A stretch of DNA of 64,000 bases from an uncultured Mycoplasmatota bacterium (lineage in GTDB: Bacteria; Bacillota_I; Bacilli_A; RF39; UBA660), in assembly GCA_947570175.1 (NCBI GenBank), contig CANOTJ010000004.1, forward strand, positions 1-64,000, given 5' to 3'. Every line of letters begins with the position of its first letter. The stretch's first letter is position 1. This document shows positions 17,867-26,694 of the stretch, one piece after another. Position numbers and translations under genes: made by a program. The notes below the pieces were generated by a model. That model made no database searches and was not told the DNA's origin. It worked only from the letters and a program-made list of their open reading frames with translations.

Positions 17867-18139
17867 TTATTTTTCAAACTCTATTTTTTCAAAATCTGTT
17901 ACAGTTTTACCATTTATTTTTAATAACATAATTGCATTATCAATAATTTCTTGCTTTTCTTTTTCACTATAACTAATCTTTTTTTGTAATATTTTAAATA
18001 CATCTTCACCAGTTGTACCATTATATTCATGATTTGAAAATTCATAATTTAAAAGCAATAATTTTGATAATAATATAGTATGGGAAAATTTTATAATATT
18101 TTTCTCTTTTTTCTTATAATCTTTATCAAATATATTCAT
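17867..18139 (-). CDS. Hypothetical protein (90 aa)
   Basis: The start at 18139 follows GGAGGT at good spacing; the frame to 18190 lacks one. The protein begins MNIFDKDYKKKEKNIIKF and is helical and soluble, with no motif I recognise. It is downstream of the methyltransferase-like gene on the same strand and is part of the element's cargo. Confidence 0.55.
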   Translation of the reverse strand: MNIFDKDYKKKEKNIIKFSHTILLSKLLLLNYEFSNHEYNGTTGEDVFKILQKKISYSEKEKQEIIDNAIMLLKINGKTVTDFEKIEFEK

Positions 18140-18199
18140 GTAATGACCTCCAGTTGCTTGAATGGTAACTCCTTTGACAATATTTGTCAAATCATGATA

Positions 18200-18895
18200 T
18201 TAAAGTAAGGTTATTTCATAAAAATATTTATGTACCAAACGATTATTTTTCTTTCTAGCAAAAATATGTCCTATTCTATGTTCGTGATTTTTCTTATGAT
18301 AGGGATGTCCATTATGATTAGTATTATGATCGTTTTCTATTATAGTTATAATTTCCCATATTCTTGGATCAAAGTAACTTTGCATTTCACCTTTTCTAAA
18401 GTATTGATTCTTAGAAAAATTACTAATATCACTTTCATTTTTTGCCATGTGATAAAATATATAGATATACCCATCATCTTTAACAGAAGATAGAAGTTTT
18501 CTCATTTTTCTTTTCATAGGTATTTTTTTATTATGATTTTCATGCAGAGAACGATAACAGTAAACAAAATCATATTTTTCTTCAATATTTGATTCATAAA
18601 AGTTTTTGTTTCTAATTTCTATCTTATCTATATTTTCTTTATAATATTTTCTATTAGATATAGGGGTAATAATTTCATCATCAATTATTCCACCATTAAT
18701 ATATATTTCATTTGGCTCATACATAACAACTTTTGATCCATGATTAGCAAAAGGTAAAGAGTGAAGTCCATCCTTATCATCTACAACTAAAGTTTTAAAA
18801 TTGCCATTATGTTTTTCATTTAATAATTTCATATATTCATAACTAGTTCTTTGGGCAGTACCAAAAACACTTCCAACATCAATTTTTCTTATCAT
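18200..18895 (-). CDS. Methyltransferase-like protein of the element
   Basis: The fold looks like a Rossmann SAM-binding protein: TLVVDDKDGLHSLPFANHG then KVVMYEPNEIYINGG (motif I/II-like, with an acidic residue after the second strand), KYDFVYCYRSLHEN (motif IV-like) and DDGYIYIFYH. The usual GxGxG is not present, so SAM binding is inference. GGAGG precedes the ATG at 18895 (231 aa). It is the first gene inside the element from its ftsW-proximal end. Confidence 0.55.
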   Translation of the reverse strand: MIRKIDVGSVFGTAQRTSYEYMKLLNEKHNGNFKTLVVDDKDGLHSLPFANHGSKVVMYEPNEIYINGGIIDDEIITPISNRKYYKENIDKIEIRNKNFYESNIEEKYDFVYCYRSLHENHNKKIPMKRKMRKLLSSVKDDGYIYIFYHMAKNESDISNFSKNQYFRKGEMQSYFDPRIWEIITIIENDHNTNHNGHPYHKKNHEHRIGHIFARKKNNRLVHKYFYEITLL

Positions 18896-19059
18896 TTTTT
18901 CCTCCAAAAATATGTGAGGTATCTTTGGTATTGCTCAAATTAACTTCTTTGCAGTAATGGTAAAATTACCCCCATTTTTTATCTGCAAAATTTTATATTT
19001 TAATGTATTTTTAATTATTTTTATCAAATTTTTATCTTTTTGATTTTTATTAAATTCTC

Positions 19060-19084
19060 TAAATCCCTTATAAAATAAGGGTTT
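19060..19084 (-). terminator. Hairpin at element end, downstream of truncated ftsW
   Basis: The sequence AAACCCTTATTTTATAAGGG (minus strand) forms a hairpin followed by an AT-rich run. It could terminate transcription coming from the truncated ftsW. The rest of 18896-19118 is AT-rich, with no gene seen. Confidence 0.45.
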
Positions 19085-19118
19085 ATTTTCATTGTCGTTT
19101 CCAGTTACCTAGCAGGAC

Positions 19119-20111
19119 TTACCCGGTAACCGGTATTAAGCCAACAACAACCATTAAATTTAAAAGTGCTTGAAAAGCCAGCCCGAAAGTAATTCCAAAA
19201 GCTAAATACTTAGAAAATTTATCTTCGCTTTTTTTAGCAATCTGAAATCCTCGAATAATAATGATTAAAAAGAGAGAGGCAACAATTAAAATTCCTAAGA
19301 AACCAAATTCTTCACTGATAATAGAGAAAATGAAATCAGTTTGAGGTTCTGGAAGATAAAAATGCTTTTGACGAGAATTTAAAAACCCTTGCCCAAATAA
19401 CCCACCTGGTCCAATGGCATATAAAGATTGAATAATTTGAAAGCCACTTCCTAAAGGATCACTCCAAGGATTTAAGAAAGATAAAATTCTCTCTAATCGA
19501 TAGGGAGCCACTAAAATTAGAACAATGATTCCAACGACCCCAATCATTCCTAGGCGAATAAAAAATTTAAAATTCACACCACTAACAAATAATAGACCAA
19601 TAATACTAACTAAAATAATCATTCCTGTTCCAAAATCAGGTTGTAACATAATTAGTCCAAATGCTAGGATGACAATGGATAAAATAGGTAAAACACCCTT
19701 TTTAATGTATTTTAAATTCTTTTCATTCTTTGTTAGATATTTAGAAGTAAAAATAATTAACGAAAGTTTTGTAAACTCACTAGGTTGAATTCCAAAAGAT
19801 CCAATTCCAAACCAACTACGGCTTCCATTTCGAACGGTTCCAATTCCTGGAATAATAACAAGTACAAGTAAAATTAAACTCATGATTAAAATAGGATTTG
19901 CTTTTTCAAAATAAAACCGAAAAGGAATTTTACTAATTTGAAGCATTAAAATTATCCCAATGATAAAAAATAACCCCTGATGTTTTACGAATTTAAAAGG
20001 ATCATTAAATTTGTATTCTGCCCATACATAAGAAGCAGAATAAATCATTAGGATTCCAAATAAAGATATGATAATAATGGTAATTAGTAATAACAAATCG
20101 ACTTTTTTCAT
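19119..20111 (-). pseudogene. ftsW: ftsW/spoVE SEDS glycosyltransferase, truncated by insertion
   Basis: This is a SEDS-family peptidoglycan polymerase lacking its last helix. The 330 residues include FGILMIYSASYVWAEY, RSWFGIGSFGIQPSEF, the loop GDPLGSGFQIIQSLYAIGPG-like region (here SDPLGSGFQIIQSLYAIGPG), and PEPQTDFIFSIISEE. It ends ...GLIPVTG followed at once by TAA contributed by the inserted element. Intact homologues continue [12 protein letters not shown] plus a helix; that tail lies 8.7 kb away at 10356-10451. Its partner PBP and mraY lie directly upstream, 15 and 9 bases apart. FtsW and SpoVE cannot be told apart here. The gene is probably inactive unless the element excises. Confidence 0.93.
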
Positions 20112-20126
20112 GGAATCCTCCTTCCT

Positions 20127-21119
20127 TTAAATCCACACTCCATAGATAATGCCAATTAAGGAACCGATAAAACCAATAATCCAAAATAACTTTACAATAT
20201 CTCTTTCATTCCAACCAAATTTTTCAAATGTATGATGAATAGGGGTCATAGGAAAGAGCCTTTTTTTGGTGAACTTATAATAATATCTTTGAATGACACA
20301 AGTGAGTGTTTCTATAACAAAGACAATACCAATTACTACAAGTAATAACTCGTGACGAGTCAAAATAGCAATTGTTCCTAAAGTTGCTCCTAAAGCAAGA
20401 GATCCTGTATCTCCCATAAATACTTTAGCAGGATGAATATTAAAAGTTAAAAATCCAATTAAGGAACCAACTAGTGTAAAGCAAAAGATAGCAATTTCCT
20501 CATATCCCTCTAGCCATCCGGTATTAAAACTTAGTAATCCAAAAGTAATAAAACAAATAATAGAAAGACCTGTTGCAAGCCCATCTAGACCATCAGTGAT
20601 ATTTACAGCATTACTACTAGCAACTAGTACTAATAAGATGAATAATCCATAATACCATCCAATATCCAATTTGATATGGAGTGAATGAATCCAAAGAAGA
20701 GGCTCATTTCCAGCAATCATAAACAGATAAAAGAAAATAACTGCAATGATAACTTGGAGTAAGAATTTAGCTTTTTCACTTAGACCTTTATTATTATGCT
20801 TTACTACAATTAAGTAGTCATCAATGAATCCAATTATAAAATATCCTAAAAAAGTAAAAACAACAATGCATAAATTATAGGAGATATCAATTTTCTTTCC
20901 TAAATATAGAATGATTAAGGTGATTAAAGTAGGAAGGATAAAAATGATTCCTCCCATAGTAGGTGTTCCTTGTTTTGATTTATGTCGATCAGTTAAATAG
21001 ATACTAAGACTTTGAGAAGCTTTTAATTTTCTAAGTAATGGAATCATAAAACTGGCACAAAAAACAGATAGTAAAAACCCGATCATAATAGATAAAACTG
21101 ATTTTGTTAAAATAAGCAT
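20127..21119 (-). CDS. mraY: Phospho-N-acetylmuramoyl-pentapeptide-transferase MraY
   Basis: This integral membrane enzyme transfers phospho-MurNAc-pentapeptide to undecaprenyl phosphate (lipid I synthesis). It has about ten membrane helices and the signatures HKSKQGTPTMGGIIFILPT, FIDDYLIVVKHNNKGLS, NAVNITDGLDGLATGLS and HPAKVFMGDTGSLALG, with the late MTPIHHTFEKFGW histidines. At 330 aa it is full length. AGAGGTG precedes the ATG. It lies between the PBP and the truncated SEDS gene in one minus-strand operon. Confidence 0.96.
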   Translation of the reverse strand: MLILTKSVLSIMIGFLLSVFCASFMIPLLRKLKASQSLSIYLTDRHKSKQGTPTMGGIIFILPTLITLIILYLGKKIDISYNLCIVVFTFLGYFIIGFIDDYLIVVKHNNKGLSEKAKFLLQVIIAVIFFYLFMIAGNEPLLWIHSLHIKLDIGWYYGLFILLVLVASSNAVNITDGLDGLATGLSIICFITFGLLSFNTGWLEGYEEIAIFCFTLVGSLIGFLTFNIHPAKVFMGDTGSLALGATLGTIAILTRHELLLVVIGIVFVIETLTCVIQRYYYKFTKKRLFPMTPIHHTFEKFGWNERDIVKLFWIIGFIGSLIGIIYGVWI

Positions 21120-21128
21120 AGTTCACCT

Positions 21129-23036
21129 CTAATCATCTAACAGTAATCGAATAGTTTCTCCCTCATAGATGCGTTGTTTGGCACTAGGGGATTGATAGGT
21201 TACTTTCTTTCCTGTTCCTGTATATTCTACTTTGAAATCTTTTAATTCTTTCATAGCATCTTCTAAATTTTTATTGACAACATTTGGAACGGTAATATAT
21301 TTTTTATCATTAAAATTATAATTTTTTTCACTAGCTCCATTAGGCTTTTTAATATTTAAAATATCAATAGAATCTTTTAAAATGTTTCTAACAATTGGAG
21401 CGGCAATTGTTCCTCCATATTGGGTAATTCCTTTTGCATTATCAACTGCAACATAAACGATAATCTCAGGATCATTAGCAGGCATAAAACCAATAAATGA
21501 AACAATATAATTTCCTACCATATACATTCCATCTTTTACTTTTTGAGCAGTTCCTGTTTTTCCTCCAACTCGATATCCATCAATGAAGGCAGGACGTCCT
21601 GTCCCGTTTGTAACAACACTCTCCAAGGTTGTTCTTACTTGTTTACTAGTAGAGTTGCTGATTACTTTACGGACGGTTTGTTTTTTATTTTGTTTAACGA
21701 CTGTATTTGTTTCTGGCTCATTTAGGCTTTTTACAATATAAGGTTTATTCAAATATCCGCCATTGATAGCAGCACTAACAGCTGTAATTTGTTGAATAGG
21801 AGTCACACTAACCCCTTGACCAAATGAGGTAGTAGCAAGTTCAACAGGACCTACTTGGTCTAAGGAAAATAAAATTCCAGAGCTTTCTCCATTTAAATCG
21901 ATACCAGTTTTTTTCCCAAAACCAAATTTATGAATATATTCAAATAATTTATCTTTTTGAATTCTTTGACCTAGGGCAACAAAACCTGGATTGCAAGAAT
22001 TTTCAACAACTTGCAAGAAGGTTTGATGACCATGCCCGCCAGCTTTCCAACATTTAATACGGGCATTTTCTACTCGAACACTACCACCATCATCAAAAGT
22101 ATCTTTGTTTAAGTCGACTAGATTTTCTTCTAAAGCAGTTGTTAAAGTGATGATTTTAAAAGTAGATCCTGGTTCATAAGTGGCCCAAATAGGTAAATTT
22201 CGATTAATCTCTTCAGTTGTATAATTTTTATAATTACTCGGACTAAAATTTGGACGGGAGGAGATAGCCAAAATTTCCCCAGTTTTAGGATTCATTGCAA
22301 TTGCCAGAGCTTGATCGGGATTATATTTATGCACAGCATTATTTAGTTCTCTTTCTATAACAGCTTGCAATTCGTAATTAATGGTTAAAGTCATATTGAT
22401 ACCATCTTGAGGTTTTTCATAGTTTTCTGTTAATTCTAGTTTATTTCCTTTTGCATCACTTAAATATTTAATTGCCCCATATTCTCCAGTTAGATATCGA
22501 TCGTACATTAATTCTAAACCACTAAGACCTTGATTATCAATTCCAACAAAACCAAGAGTGTGAGACATCATAGAATCATAAGGGTAATAACGTTGGGATT
22601 CTTTCACTAAATAAACACCATCTAATTTTAAATTATTAATTTGATCAGCAATTTCATAAGAAAGTCTTCTTCCTTCTGGATGAACTCTTTCGATTGATGT
22701 TTTTTTATTGACGTGTTCTAACATATCTTTATAACGAACATTTAAAATTTTACTGATTTTACGTGCTGTATCTTCTTTATCTTTAATTTGATTAGGAACA
22801 AGAACTAAGGATGTTGTTGTTTTATTATCAGCTAGAACAACTCCATTTGTATCATATATTTTTCCACGATTCGCTTCAATGGGAAGATTTCTGCTCCATA
22901 GACTGGCTGCTAGTCGATTTAGTTTTTTATATTGAATCACTTGAATATAGAATACTTTGGCTACAATCAAAAATAATAGGCAGACAATGATAATAAATAC
23001 TATTTTGATTCTTGTATGAATCCCTTTAAAGAACAC
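21129..23036 (-). CDS. Class B penicillin-binding protein, SpoVD/FtsI-like
   Basis: This is a transpeptidase with an N-terminal membrane anchor (about residues 10-33), a dimerisation domain (ANRGKIYDTNGVVLADN), and a catalytic domain with STFK (YEPGSTFKII), SCN (VENSCNPGFV) and KTGTA (GGKTGTAQKV), then one C-terminal PASTA domain. The segment IKCWKAGGHGHQTFLQVVEN is characteristic of the SpoVD branch. GTG at 23036 has GAGGTG six bases upstream and replaces the longer ATG frame from 23072. It pairs with mraY and the SEDS gene and is distinct from the PBP beside ftsL. Confidence 0.93.
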   Translation of the reverse strand: MFFKGIHTRIKIVFIIIVCLLFLIVAKVFYIQVIQYKKLNRLAASLWSRNLPIEANRGKIYDTNGVVLADNKTTTSLVLVPNQIKDKEDTARKISKILNVRYKDMLEHVNKKTSIERVHPEGRRLSYEIADQINNLKLDGVYLVKESQRYYPYDSMMSHTLGFVGIDNQGLSGLELMYDRYLTGEYGAIKYLSDAKGNKLELTENYEKPQDGINMTLTINYELQAVIERELNNAVHKYNPDQALAIAMNPKTGEILAISSRPNFSPSNYKNYTTEEINRNLPIWATYEPGSTFKIITLTTALEENLVDLNKDTFDDGGSVRVENARIKCWKAGGHGHQTFLQVVENSCNPGFVALGQRIQKDKLFEYIHKFGFGKKTGIDLNGESSGILFSLDQVGPVELATTSFGQGVSVTPIQQITAVSAAINGGYLNKPYIVKSLNEPETNTVVKQNKKQTVRKVISNSTSKQVRTTLESVVTNGTGRPAFIDGYRVGGKTGTAQKVKDGMYMVGNYIVSFIGFMPANDPEIIVYVAVDNAKGITQYGGTIAAPIVRNILKDSIDILNIKKPNGASEKNYNFNDKKYITVPNVVNKNLEDAMKELKDFKVEYTGTGKKVTYQSPSAKQRIYEGETIRLLLDD

Positions 23037-23102
23037 TAGAATCACCTCTAAATAATATATATGCTTGGACATAAAAAAAAGACTAGTAATCAGATGAAAG
23101 AA

Positions 23103-23131
23103 TTGACTAAGTATTAGAAATGTTATAAAAT
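23103..23131 (+). promoter_or_regulatory. Promoter of the GLUG-like surface protein
   Basis: TTGACT, a 17-base spacer, TAAAAT, about 30 bases before the start at 23163. Confidence 0.7.
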
Positions 23132-23162
23132 GATAGTTAGAAATAGAAGAGGGGATAAGAGA

Positions 23163-24452
23163 ATGAAAAAGAAAAAAAATGGTTTTGCAGCAACGGGTAT
23201 TTTATATACAATTTTAGTAATTTTTTTAATTTTGATGTCAACGTTATTGGTAACTCTTTCTTCTCGTTCTAGAATTTTAAGTAAATTAAAGAGTGATGCT
23301 AAAAATGTATCTACTATAGTCCTTCCTACTTTATATAATGTAAAAAATGGAAGTGCAACAGCAACGGGGGCTTTTAATAGTCCATACTATATCAATTCAA
23401 TTGAGGATTTAGTCTTGTTATCTATAGATGTAAATAACGGAATCAATTATGAGAATAAAAACCTATCTTTATTAAGAGACTTAGACTTTCAGAATAATGA
23501 CAGTTATTTAGATTCCTCCAGTAAAGTTTATGGAGATATTAATGGGGATGGTGTAGTAGAAACTATTTATGAAGAATTAACGACCTCATCTGGTTTTATA
23601 CCTATAGGAAATTCAAGTAGTGCCTTTAGTGGAACCTTTAATGGAAATAGAAGAATTATTAGAAATTTATTAATTAACAGGGATACTCCTTATCAAGGTA
23701 TGTTTGGAAATAATGAAGGTAGTATTGAACATTTAACGGTTCATGGAAATATTCAAGGTATTTATAGAGTCGGTGGAATATCCAGTATTAATGCTGGAAC
23801 TATTCGTGATTGTCATAATCAAGCTGCTATACAATTAAAATTAGTAGCAAATTATGCTAATAATGATATAGCCTATTTTGGTGGAAATGTCGGTGGAATA
23901 GCAGGACAAAATACGGGAGAAATTTCTAATTCATCTAATATAGGAAGTATATCATCAGTATATAATCCAAATAGCAATGATAATGGGTATATTGGCGGTC
24001 TTGTGGGTAGAAGTACAGCAGGGAAAATTTCAGATTGTTTTAATAATGGAGAAATTATAGGAACGTCTACTAGGGATACTATAACTGGTGGTCTTGTAGG
24101 AGCAAATTATGAAACGAGTATAGTGGAAAATTGTTATAATACAAATGCTGTAACATCAACTACAACGAATGCTATTTCTTATTCTGGTGGAATAGTAGGG
24201 TTAAATAGGGCAAGTATTAGTAATACTTATAATATTGGTAGTATATTAAGTGTAGGTAGTCAAAATAAGTGTTTATCATACAATGAAAAAACGATGAACA
24301 ATTCATTTTATTTAGACAATTGTACATTAGGTGGAGAAGGTATTAGCAAAACTTCTGAAGAAATTAAAAACTTAACAAATATATTAGGGGATGCTTTTAA
24401 AGATGATGTAAATCAAATAAATAATGGATATCCAGTTTTAAAATGGCAATGA
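23163..24452 (+). CDS. Prepilin-like anchored surface protein with GLUG-like beta repeats
   Basis: The start region KKKKNGFAATGILYTILVIF looks like a prepilin-type signal (basic head, G|F junction, hydrophobic helix), but without the usual Glu at +5. The exported part carries at least five repeats of the type GGIAGQNTGEISNSSNIGSI / GGLVGRSTAGKISDCFNNG, which match GLUG-like repeats predicted to stack as a beta-helix. These are common in surface adhesins of gut bacteria. ATG at 23163 follows GAGGGGA; the frame to 23130 has no ribosome site. It is divergent from the PBP-mraY operon. Confidence 0.7.
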   Translation: MKKKKNGFAATGILYTILVIFLILMSTLLVTLSSRSRILSKLKSDAKNVSTIVLPTLYNVKNGSATATGAFNSPYYINSIEDLVLLSIDVNNGINYENKNLSLLRDLDFQNNDSYLDSSSKVYGDINGDGVVETIYEELTTSSGFIPIGNSSSAFSGTFNGNRRIIRNLLINRDTPYQGMFGNNEGSIEHLTVHGNIQGIYRVGGISSINAGTIRDCHNQAAIQLKLVANYANNDIAYFGGNVGGIAGQNTGEISNSSNIGSISSVYNPNSNDNGYIGGLVGRSTAGKISDCFNNGEIIGTSTRDTITGGLVGANYETSIVENCYNTNAVTSTTTNAISYSGGIVGLNRASISNTYNIGSILSVGSQNKCLSYNEKTMNNSFYLDNCTLGGEGISKTSEEIKNLTNILGDAFKDDVNQINNGYPVLKWQ

Positions 24453-24512
24453 TTATTTTCTTTATTGCCATTTAATTTTAAAAATGATAATATCTAATTA
24501 GAGGTTGATAAT

Positions 24513-26687
24513 ATGATGGCAGAGGTTTTGGTTGAGATAAAAGCTAAAAATATAGATCAAACATTTTCTTATTTAATCCCAAAAGAATTAAAATCAACAA
24601 TCAAAATAGGAGTGAGAGTAGTCGTTCCTTTTGGAAAACAAAAATTAGAAGGATTTGTTCTTAAAATAAAACCTTATGAAAAAGTAGAATACTCTTTAAA
24701 AAAAATTATAGAAGTTGTAGATGAAAACCCAGTTTTAACAGAAGAAATGTTGGAACTTGGAGAATATATATCTAAAAAGACTTTATGTAATTTAATTAGT
24801 TGCTATCAAACCATGTTACCTTCTGCTTTAAAAGCAAAACAAAAAACAAGAATAGCTAAAAAATATATTTCTTATTTACAGATAAAGAATAGAAATATTG
24901 ATTCTATCAAAATAGAAAATCAAAAAAAAATCCTGTGTTTATTTCAAGAAACAAATGAAATTCCTAAAAAGCTTGCCACTAGTATTTCTACATCTAGTGT
25001 GAACACATTAATTAAAAATGGCTTTTTAGAAGAATTTCAAAAAGAAGAATATCGATTAAAAGAAAATGTAGAAAAAGATTTAAAAAAAGTAGAATTAACA
25101 GATGAACAAAAAAAGGTAATTAATCAAATACTACAAAAGAGACATCAGTTTCAACCATTTTTACTGCATGGAGTAACAGGAAGTGGAAAAACAGAAGTGT
25201 ACATGCATTTAATTGAAGAGGTTATGAAAGAAAAAAAAGAAGCAATCGTTCTTGTTCCTGAAATTAGTTTAACTCCACAACTTGTATTTAACTTTCGAAA
25301 ACGATTTGGAAGTACCATCGCCATTCTCCACTCACGTTTATCTAATGGAGAAAAATATGACGAATGGAGAAAAATAGAAAAAAAAGAAGTGAAAATTGTA
25401 ATTGGCGCTAGAAGTGCAATTTTTGCTCCTTTCAAAAATTTAGGAATTATTATTGTTGATGAAGAACATGAAACCACTTATAAACAAGAAAATAATCCAA
25501 GGTATCATGCAATTGATATTGCTTTGTGGCGGGCAAAAAGATATAAGATTCCAGTTATTATGGGAAGTGCGACTCCAATGATTGAGAGTTATACACGAGC
25601 ACAAATGGGAATTTATGAATTATGTGAATTAAAAAATAGAATTAATAAACATCCACCAGAAGTATATTTAGTAGATATGAAAGAAGAAATAAAAAAGAAA
25701 AACCGTATTATTTCGGAAATTTTAGATCAAAAAATAAGAGAACGCTTAAGTAAGAATGAGCAAATTATCCTATTATTGAATCGGCGAGGTTATTCTACTA
25801 TTTTGACTTGTAAATCGTGTGGATACACCCATAAATGTCCATATTGTGATATTCCACTTACTTACCATAAAACCTCCAATACTATGCGATGCCACTATTG
25901 TGGATATGGAGATAAAAAAATCACCATTTGTCCAACTTGTCACAGTAAAGAAATCAATGAATATGGTATGGGGACAGAAAAACTACAAATTTATATCCAA
26001 GAACATTATCCAAACTCTAAAATTATTCGGATGGATAATGATACAACAACTAAAAAAGGAAGCCATGAAAGAATTATTCAGGCATTTCAAAATCAAAAAT
26101 ACAATATTTTAATTGGAACACAAATGATTGCGAAAGGCCTAGATTTTCCAAATGTGACCTTAGTAGGTGTAATGAATGGAGATGCTAGTTTAAATATACC
26201 AGATTTTAGGAGTGGAGAGCGAACATTTCAACTATTAAATCAAGTTGCAGGAAGGGCAGGAAGAGCAAAATTAAAAGGAGAAGTAGTAATTCAAGGATTT
26301 AATATCGATCATTATAGTATTCGTTATGCTAAAGAACATGATTATCTTCATTTTTATCAAGAGGAAATGCGACTTCGAAAAATACTAAAATATAGTCCTT
26401 ACTATAATTTGAGTTTAATTAAAATAAGAACTAAAGAAGAGAAAGTTGGAATAGAGGAAGCAAATAAAATTGTAAAATATTTAAAATCAAAACAATTAAA
26501 AGACGTGATAATCTTAGGCCCTAACTTTTCGTCTGTTCCTAAAATTAATAATGTATACCAAATTCAGATTATTATAAAATACAAAAAAACTGATAACTTG
26601 ATAAAAGAACTTGGGCAAGTAAGTGAAATTTATCACAATCATAAAAAAATAAATGTGGATATGGATATGAATCCCATTAGAATATAG
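24513..26687 (+). CDS. priA: Primosomal replication restart helicase PriA
   Basis: This 3'-5' DEXH helicase restarts stalled forks. In order it shows an N-terminal 3'-DNA-binding domain (EVLVEIKAKNIDQTFSY), Walker A LLHGVTGSGKTEVY, DEEH in IIVDEEHETTYKQ, GSATPMIES, and the zinc-binding insertion CKSCGYTHKCPYCDIPLTYH, RCHYCGY, CPTCHS. Helicase motifs VI lie at LNQVAGRAGRA. At 724 aa it is complete. Confidence 0.95.
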   Translation: MMAEVLVEIKAKNIDQTFSYLIPKELKSTIKIGVRVVVPFGKQKLEGFVLKIKPYEKVEYSLKKIIEVVDENPVLTEEMLELGEYISKKTLCNLISCYQTMLPSALKAKQKTRIAKKYISYLQIKNRNIDSIKIENQKKILCLFQETNEIPKKLATSISTSSVNTLIKNGFLEEFQKEEYRLKENVEKDLKKVELTDEQKKVINQILQKRHQFQPFLLHGVTGSGKTEVYMHLIEEVMKEKKEAIVLVPEISLTPQLVFNFRKRFGSTIAILHSRLSNGEKYDEWRKIEKKEVKIVIGARSAIFAPFKNLGIIIVDEEHETTYKQENNPRYHAIDIALWRAKRYKIPVIMGSATPMIESYTRAQMGIYELCELKNRINKHPPEVYLVDMKEEIKKKNRIISEILDQKIRERLSKNEQIILLLNRRGYSTILTCKSCGYTHKCPYCDIPLTYHKTSNTMRCHYCGYGDKKITICPTCHSKEINEYGMGTEKLQIYIQEHYPNSKIIRMDNDTTTKKGSHERIIQAFQNQKYNILIGTQMIAKGLDFPNVTLVGVMNGDASLNIPDFRSGERTFQLLNQVAGRAGRAKLKGEVVIQGFNIDHYSIRYAKEHDYLHFYQEEMRLRKILKYSPYYNLSLIKIRTKEEKVGIEEANKIVKYLKSKQLKDVIILGPNFSSVPKINNVYQIQIIIKYKKTDNLIKELGQVSEIYHNHKKINVDMDMNPIRI

Positions 26688-26694
26688 GTGAAGT

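Larger units (their letters stand above)
10454..19122. mobile_element. 8.67-kb serine-recombinase integrative element inside ftsW/spoVE
   Basis: The boundaries come from the split SEDS gene. Reading the gene strand, the left junction is GTTACCGGG|TAAGTCC and the right junction is GACATAG|GGGGTTACGC; the shared bases are G residues, compatible with a 2-bp GG core. The reconstructed empty site reads ACC GGG GTT ACG. The reconstructed circular junction has imperfect inverted arms beginning GTTAC on both sides, as usual for large serine recombinase attP sites. All genes are on the minus strand: recombinase at one end, three tiny ORFs, VirD4-type coupling protein, four small or hypothetical ORFs, DNA methyltransferase, HTH regulator, then cargo. 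No relaxase, VirB4 or replication gene is seen, so it is a mobilisable or decayed element rather than a full ICE. Confidence 0.88.
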
